Assembly (NCBI GenBank): GCA_026417195.1
Contig: JAOADS010000019.1
Coordinates: 1 to 17,943 of the forward strand
Length of the DNA: 17,943 bases
Direction: 5' to 3'
From: Ignavibacteria bacterium
GTDB lineage: Bacteria > Bacteroidota > Ignavibacteria > Tepidaquicellales > OLB5
The notes under the pieces are model-generated. The model worked only from the letters and a program-made list of their open reading frames with translations, searched no databases and was not told the DNA's origin. This document shows, in pieces, positions 14,621 to 17,943 of the stretch. The position numbers and the translations under genes are program-made. Position 1 is the stretch's first letter, and the number at the start of each line of letters is the position of its first letter.

Positions 14621-16063
14621 ATGAAAGACTCGAAATTAACAGAACTATTAAGAGCTTTCTCCAGACAGGAAATAACAGAATTTGAAAAATTTCTCAAATC
14701 ACCCTTTTTCAATAACAGCAAAATTATTTCAGACTTTTTCAGATTAATTACAAAATACTATCCGGCTTTTGATAATGAATATTTAACTCACGAAAATATA
14801 CATAAAACACTATATCCCGGGGAAAAATTTGATAAAAGGAAAATATTTTCTCTTCTTTCAAGAACATCTGCACTGGCAGAAGATTTCCTGATTTATAAAA
14901 GGTTCGGTCAGATGGATGTTTCAAGAAAAAATATGCTTATGAAGGAATTTGCAGAGAGAAACTTGGATAATTTTTTCACAGATGCACTGAAAAAGGCAGA
15001 AACTTCCATTAATGAGATGAAAGTAATCAATAATACATCTCTTTATCTCATTCACTCGTTTAAAAACACAAGAAGAGATTTCCTTGAATCGAAACAATCT
15101 TTAGGTAAAAGAGAAGAGTTTTTCAAAGAAATTGAATCTGAGTATGAAGCGTTCCTGAATTATTCATTGTATAAGATTTTAAAATACCTTAACGAGCTGC
15201 ACACCCATACAAAAGTACTGAACCTTGAACATAAATTTAAAATGCAAAATGAAGTAATTAAATTTATAGAAGGAAATCCTCCTGTAAGATATCCGGTTAT
15301 TATGATATACTATCATCTTGTAAAAATGCAAAAGAACGAATCTGATATCAGAAGTTATTATGAAGTATCAAAGCTGCTAAACTCTTCATATGACACAATT
15401 GATAAAGACGACCTCAAAGAAATATATGCTGTTATGTATAACTTTACCCTGTTGCATGCAATTAAAGACAATAAGGAAATGGCAGGGGAAAACTTCAGAC
15501 TTGTAAAAGAAATGATCGCAAAGGGAATACATCCCCGTGACGGTAATTTCTTTGCTGAAAATTCATTCATTACAATATTCAGGACAGCTATGATTGAGAA
15601 AGATTACGAATGGGGTTATGATTTCCTGAATCAGTATATAGAAAGAATCCCGCCGGATAAAAGAGAAAATGTTTATACACTTTGTTCTGGCATCTATGCA
15701 TATTATAAAGAAAAATATGAGGAAGCATTAGAGAAATTAGCTTCTGTTAAAGTAAGTGACTTTATATATGGTATAAGAGTAAAAAATTTCCAGATAAGAA
15801 CTCTGTGGATGCTTGGAAGGTATGAAGATGTCTGGTATATGATCGACTCCTTCAGACATACTATTTCCTCTAATCCGAAAATTCCCCAGTATCAGAAAGT
15901 AAGGTTTATGAACTTCCTGAATTTTACACAAAGAGCTGCAAGGGCAATCCTTTCGGAAAAAAAAGACAGGATCAATTCTCTCATATGTGAGATAGAATCC
16001 CATCCAGTCGAAACTTTTGAAAATAAAACATGGCTGCTTGAAAATCTCAGGAAACTTATCTGA
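14621..16063 (+). CDS. Conserved helical protein of unknown function (480 residues)
   Basis: I recognise the N-terminal pattern, not a function. EITEFEKFLKSPFFNNSK (17-34), ITKYYPAF (43-50) and LYPGEKFDKRKI (64-75) match a type of hypothetical protein common in Bacteroidota and relatives. There is no signal peptide or membrane segment, so it should be cytoplasmic. The whole chain is predicted helical and rich in Lys, Glu, Tyr and Phe. The C-terminal half has repeat-like helix pairs, for example YAYYKEKYEEALEKLASVKV and LWMLGRYEDVWYMID, which recalls TPR or solenoid folds. That would fit a scaffold role, but this is inference. ATG 14621 lies 29 bases after the HMA lipoprotein gene, with a weak AGGA upstream at 14602-14605. 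No catalytic motif is seen. Confidence 0.8.
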   Translation: MKDSKLTELLRAFSRQEITEFEKFLKSPFFNNSKIISDFFRLITKYYPAFDNEYLTHENIHKTLYPGEKFDKRKIFSLLSRTSALAEDFLIYKRFGQMDVSRKNMLMKEFAERNLDNFFTDALKKAETSINEMKVINNTSLYLIHSFKNTRRDFLESKQSLGKREEFFKEIESEYEAFLNYSLYKILKYLNELHTHTKVLNLEHKFKMQNEVIKFIEGNPPVRYPVIMIYYHLVKMQKNESDIRSYYEVSKLLNSSYDTIDKDDLKEIYAVMYNFTLLHAIKDNKEMAGENFRLVKEMIAKGIHPRDGNFFAENSFITIFRTAMIEKDYEWGYDFLNQYIERIPPDKRENVYTLCSGIYAYYKEKYEEALEKLASVKVSDFIYGIRVKNFQIRTLWMLGRYEDVWYMIDSFRHTISSNPKIPQYQKVRFMNFLNFTQRAARAILSEKKDRINSLICEIESHPVETFENKTWLLENLRKLI

Positions 16064-16120
16064 CAGTTCCGCCTGAATCACATTACGTTTCCAAAAAGGA
16101 TTTAACCCCTTAATTTTATC

Positions 16121-16151
16121 TTGACGTTTTTGTATAGATTAACTAACTTTG
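16121..16151 (+). promoter_or_regulatory. Candidate Bacteroidota-type promoter before sufB
   Basis: A TTG at 16121-16123 is followed after exactly 20 bases by TAACTTTG (16144-16151), a perfect match to TAnnTTTG. Transcription would start near 16158, leaving a leader of about 20 bases before ATG 16178. Architecture and spacing are identical to those of the element before tal. It sits in the 114-base gap after the 480-residue gene, so sufB probably has its own transcript. Confidence 0.65.
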
Positions 16152-16177
16152 CTTAATTCCAAAACTAAATATTGAAA

Positions 16178-17626
16178 ATGAGCACTGAAGTTAACACTGT
16201 TGAAAGTCTTGCACTAAAAGACTATAAATATGGCTTTGAAACAAAAATCGAAACTGAAACCGCTCCCAAAGGTCTTAACGAAGACATAATCCGTTTTATA
16301 TCAGAAAAGAAAAATGAGCCTTCATGGATGACTGAATGGAGACTCAAGGCATACAGACACTGGACTACTCTGAAAGAAGAACCGAAGTGGGCAAACATTA
16401 CTTATCCTGAAGTTGATTTTCAGGATATAATTTACTACGCCGCACCTAAAAAGAAACCTCAGCTCAATTCACTTGACGAAGTTGACCCGGAACTTCTGAG
16501 AACATTCGAGAAGCTCGGAATATCTCTTGAAGAACAGAAAAGACTTACAGGTGTTGCTGTTGATGCTGTGTTTGACAGTGTGTCCGTTGCCACAACGTTC
16601 AAGGAGGAACTTGCAAAGCTTGGAATAATTTTCTGTTCAATGACAGAAGCAATTCAGGAACATCCCGAACTTGTGAAAAAATATCTCGGCTCTGTTGTTC
16701 CTTACACGGATAATTTCTACGCTGCATTGAACTCAGCGGTATTCAGCGACGGTTCATTCTGTTACATTCCCAAAGGTGTTCGTTGCCCGATGGAACTTTC
16801 AACATATTTCCGTATAAACACAAGCGGCACAGGTCAGTTTGAAAGGACTTTGCTAATTAGTGATGAAGGCGGATATGTAAGTTACCTTGAAGGCTGCACA
16901 GCTCCGATGAGAGATGAAAATCAGCTTCACGCCGCAGTGGTTGAAATAGTTGCTCTTGACAATGCAACGGTGAAATATTCAACTGTTCAGAACTGGTTCC
17001 CCGGAGACAAGGAGGGCAGGGGAGGAATTTACAACTTCGTAACCAAACGCGGAATATGCAAAGGCGTGAATTCAAAAATCACCTGGACTCAGGTTGAAAC
17101 AGGTTCGGCAATTACATGGAAATATCCGAGCTGCATTCTTCAGGGAGACAATTCAATCGGAGAATTTTATTCAGTTGCTGTTACAAATAATTTCCAGCAG
17201 GCAGATACGGGAACTAAGATGATTCACCTCGGAAAAAATACCCGAAGCACTATAGTTTCAAAAGGTATCTCGGCGGGAAGAAGCAATAATTCCTATCGCG
17301 GACTTGTTAAGGTGCATAAGAATGCAGCTAATGCACGGAACTTTACTCAATGTGATTCACTGCTTATCGGAGATAAATGCGGAGCACACACTTTTCCATA
17401 TATTGAAGTCGGCAACTCAACTGCAAAGGTTGAACACGAAGCAACAACTTCAAAAATCGGAGAAGACCAGATGTTTTATCTCAGACAGAGAGGTATATCA
17501 CTTGAAGATGCAGTTAACATGATTGTGAACGGATACTGCAAGGAAGTGTTCAGAACTCTGCCTATGGAATTTGCAGTTGAAGCTCAGAAACTTCTCAGCA
17601 TTTCGCTTGAAGGAAGTGTGGGATAA
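16178..17626 (+). CDS. sufB: Fe-S cluster assembly scaffold protein SufB
   Basis: This is a 482-residue SufB, the core scaffold of the SUF pathway. It normally forms SufBC2D, receives sulfur from SufS via SufE or SufU, and builds Fe-S clusters in the cytoplasm. The beta-helix core carries FCYIPKGVRCPMELSTYFRI and YLEGCTAPM. The essential cysteine equivalent to E. coli Cys405 is Cys392 in TQCDS, and the Glu-His-Glu pair region is 419-421, with the same 27-residue spacing. The C-terminus (EDAVNMIVNGYCKEVF, then EFAVEAQKLLSISLEGSVG) is very close to E. coli. I choose ATG 16178 over TTG 16172, two codons upstream, because MSTEV is the usual kind of start. No sufC or sufD lies within the window. 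The next gene is a secreted repeat protein. Confidence 0.96.
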   Translation: MSTEVNTVESLALKDYKYGFETKIETETAPKGLNEDIIRFISEKKNEPSWMTEWRLKAYRHWTTLKEEPKWANITYPEVDFQDIIYYAAPKKKPQLNSLDEVDPELLRTFEKLGISLEEQKRLTGVAVDAVFDSVSVATTFKEELAKLGIIFCSMTEAIQEHPELVKKYLGSVVPYTDNFYAALNSAVFSDGSFCYIPKGVRCPMELSTYFRINTSGTGQFERTLLISDEGGYVSYLEGCTAPMRDENQLHAAVVEIVALDNATVKYSTVQNWFPGDKEGRGGIYNFVTKRGICKGVNSKITWTQVETGSAITWKYPSCILQGDNSIGEFYSVAVTNNFQQADTGTKMIHLGKNTRSTIVSKGISAGRSNNSYRGLVKVHKNAANARNFTQCDSLLIGDKCGAHTFPYIEVGNSTAKVEHEATTSKIGEDQMFYLRQRGISLEDAVNMIVNGYCKEVFRTLPMEFAVEAQKLLSISLEGSVG

Positions 17627-17710
17627 TTGCACAAAAGGTTCACGAGCTGTATATTTAATCTTACTCATTATATCTCACTTAAAATATTTTTTAATTCAGC
17701 ATTGAATATC

Positions 17711-17943
17711 ATGAAGAAATCAATACTGATTATTTTTCTTCTGACTTCTGATGTTTTATTTACTCAGTCATGGCAGGTTGTTTCGTCATCTCCGAGCGTA
17801 ATGCTTACGGATATGTGTTTCCTTCCAGACGGTCAGAACGGATGGGCAGTGGGTTCCACCTCGGCGCAGAGTAATATCCTCAACGGATTGTATAAAACCA
17901 CAAACGGCGGTGTGAACTGGACACAGATTCCGGTTTCAAATAC
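17711..17943 (+). CDS. Secreted YCF48/BNR-like repeat protein, partial (C-terminus outside window)
   Basis: This reading frame runs off the right edge after 77 codons. Residues 1 to about 19 form a signal peptide ending in Phe-Thr-Gln-Ser. The visible mature part contains NGWAVGS (about residues 43-49) and LYKTTNGGVNWTQI (59-72). The Trp-Ala-Val-Gly and Lys-Thr-x-(Asn/Asp)-Gly-Gly-x-x-Trp pair is the hallmark of YCF48/BNR (Asp-box) beta-propeller repeats, which are common in secreted Bacteroidota and Ignavibacteria proteins. Only one repeat is in view, so total length and any C-terminal sorting domain are unknown. ATG 17711 follows an 84-base gap after sufB, in which I see neither a terminator nor a clear promoter. 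The ligand or function cannot be inferred. Confidence 0.75.
   Translation, partial: MKKSILIIFLLTSDVLFTQSWQVVSSSPSVMLTDMCFLPDGQNGWAVGSTSAQSNILNGLYKTTNGGVNWTQIPVSN

Noticed and set aside
16095..16115. Possible hairpin AAGG...CCTT after the 480-residue gene
   Set aside because: Only four base pairs with no T run directly after; too weak to call a terminator.
16172..16177. TTG start for sufB two codons before ATG
   Set aside because: ATG 16178 gives a normal SufB N-terminus; TTG is less likely and no ribosome site favours it.
1..17943. CRISPR array, tRNA, rRNA, insertion sequence or phage genes
   Set aside because: No direct repeat series, cloverleaf, rRNA-like block, transposase or phage structural gene was seen on reading.

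Overview
The window is AT-rich and densely packed, and reads as chromosomal DNA of a Bacteroidota/Chlorobiota-type bacterium, most likely Ignavibacteria or a close relative. The evidence is a PorV/PorQ-family outer-membrane protein, a Bacteroidota-style beta-barrel receptor with a carboxypeptidase-regulatory domain, a 480-residue 'FEKFLKSPFF' protein of a type I associate with this group, mostly weak Shine-Dalgarno sites, and promoter-like TTG-N19/20-TAnnTTTG elements that match the Bacteroidota consensus. The class-level assignment is an inference. I see no rRNA, tRNA, CRISPR array, insertion sequence or phage gene.

The layout has one divergent point. Everything from 1 to 14021 lies on the minus strand, and everything from 14238 to the end lies on the plus strand. 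In transcription order, the minus strand begins with a porV-like gene closed by a clear intrinsic terminator (12922-12952). It is followed by an overlapping trio of small membrane proteins: DUF2085, an unrecognised 4-TM protein, and DUF2752. Next, from its own promoter, comes a tight run of transaldolase (tal/fsa type), gcvT, a comB-like gene, ftsK and an outer-membrane receptor. After an 83-base gap holding a possible promoter come lolA, a flippase-like (UPF0104) membrane protein, ugd and a secreted TPR protein cut by the window edge. The last three are nearly fused: 25 bases, then two ATGA overlaps.

The plus strand carries a lipoprotein with a heavy-metal-associated (HMA) domain, a 480-residue helical protein of unknown function, sufB with a strong candidate promoter but no sufC or sufD directly after it, and the start of a secreted YCF48/BNR-like repeat protein cut by the right edge.

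Functionally, much of the window concerns the cell envelope: lipoprotein traffic (LolA), an outer-membrane receptor, a PorV-like secretion-associated barrel, UDP-glucuronate supply (Ugd) beside a flippase-like protein, and several secreted or lipid-anchored products. Housekeeping metabolism (transaldolase, GcvT, ComB-like), chromosome segregation (FtsK) and Fe-S assembly (SufB) are interleaved. Most of it is ordinary core genome. The parts that deserve a closer look are the cysteine-rich membrane trio, the EF-hand/dockerin-like loop in the PorV-like protein, the stand-alone sufB, the receptor wedged between ftsK and lolA, and the shared promoter pattern.
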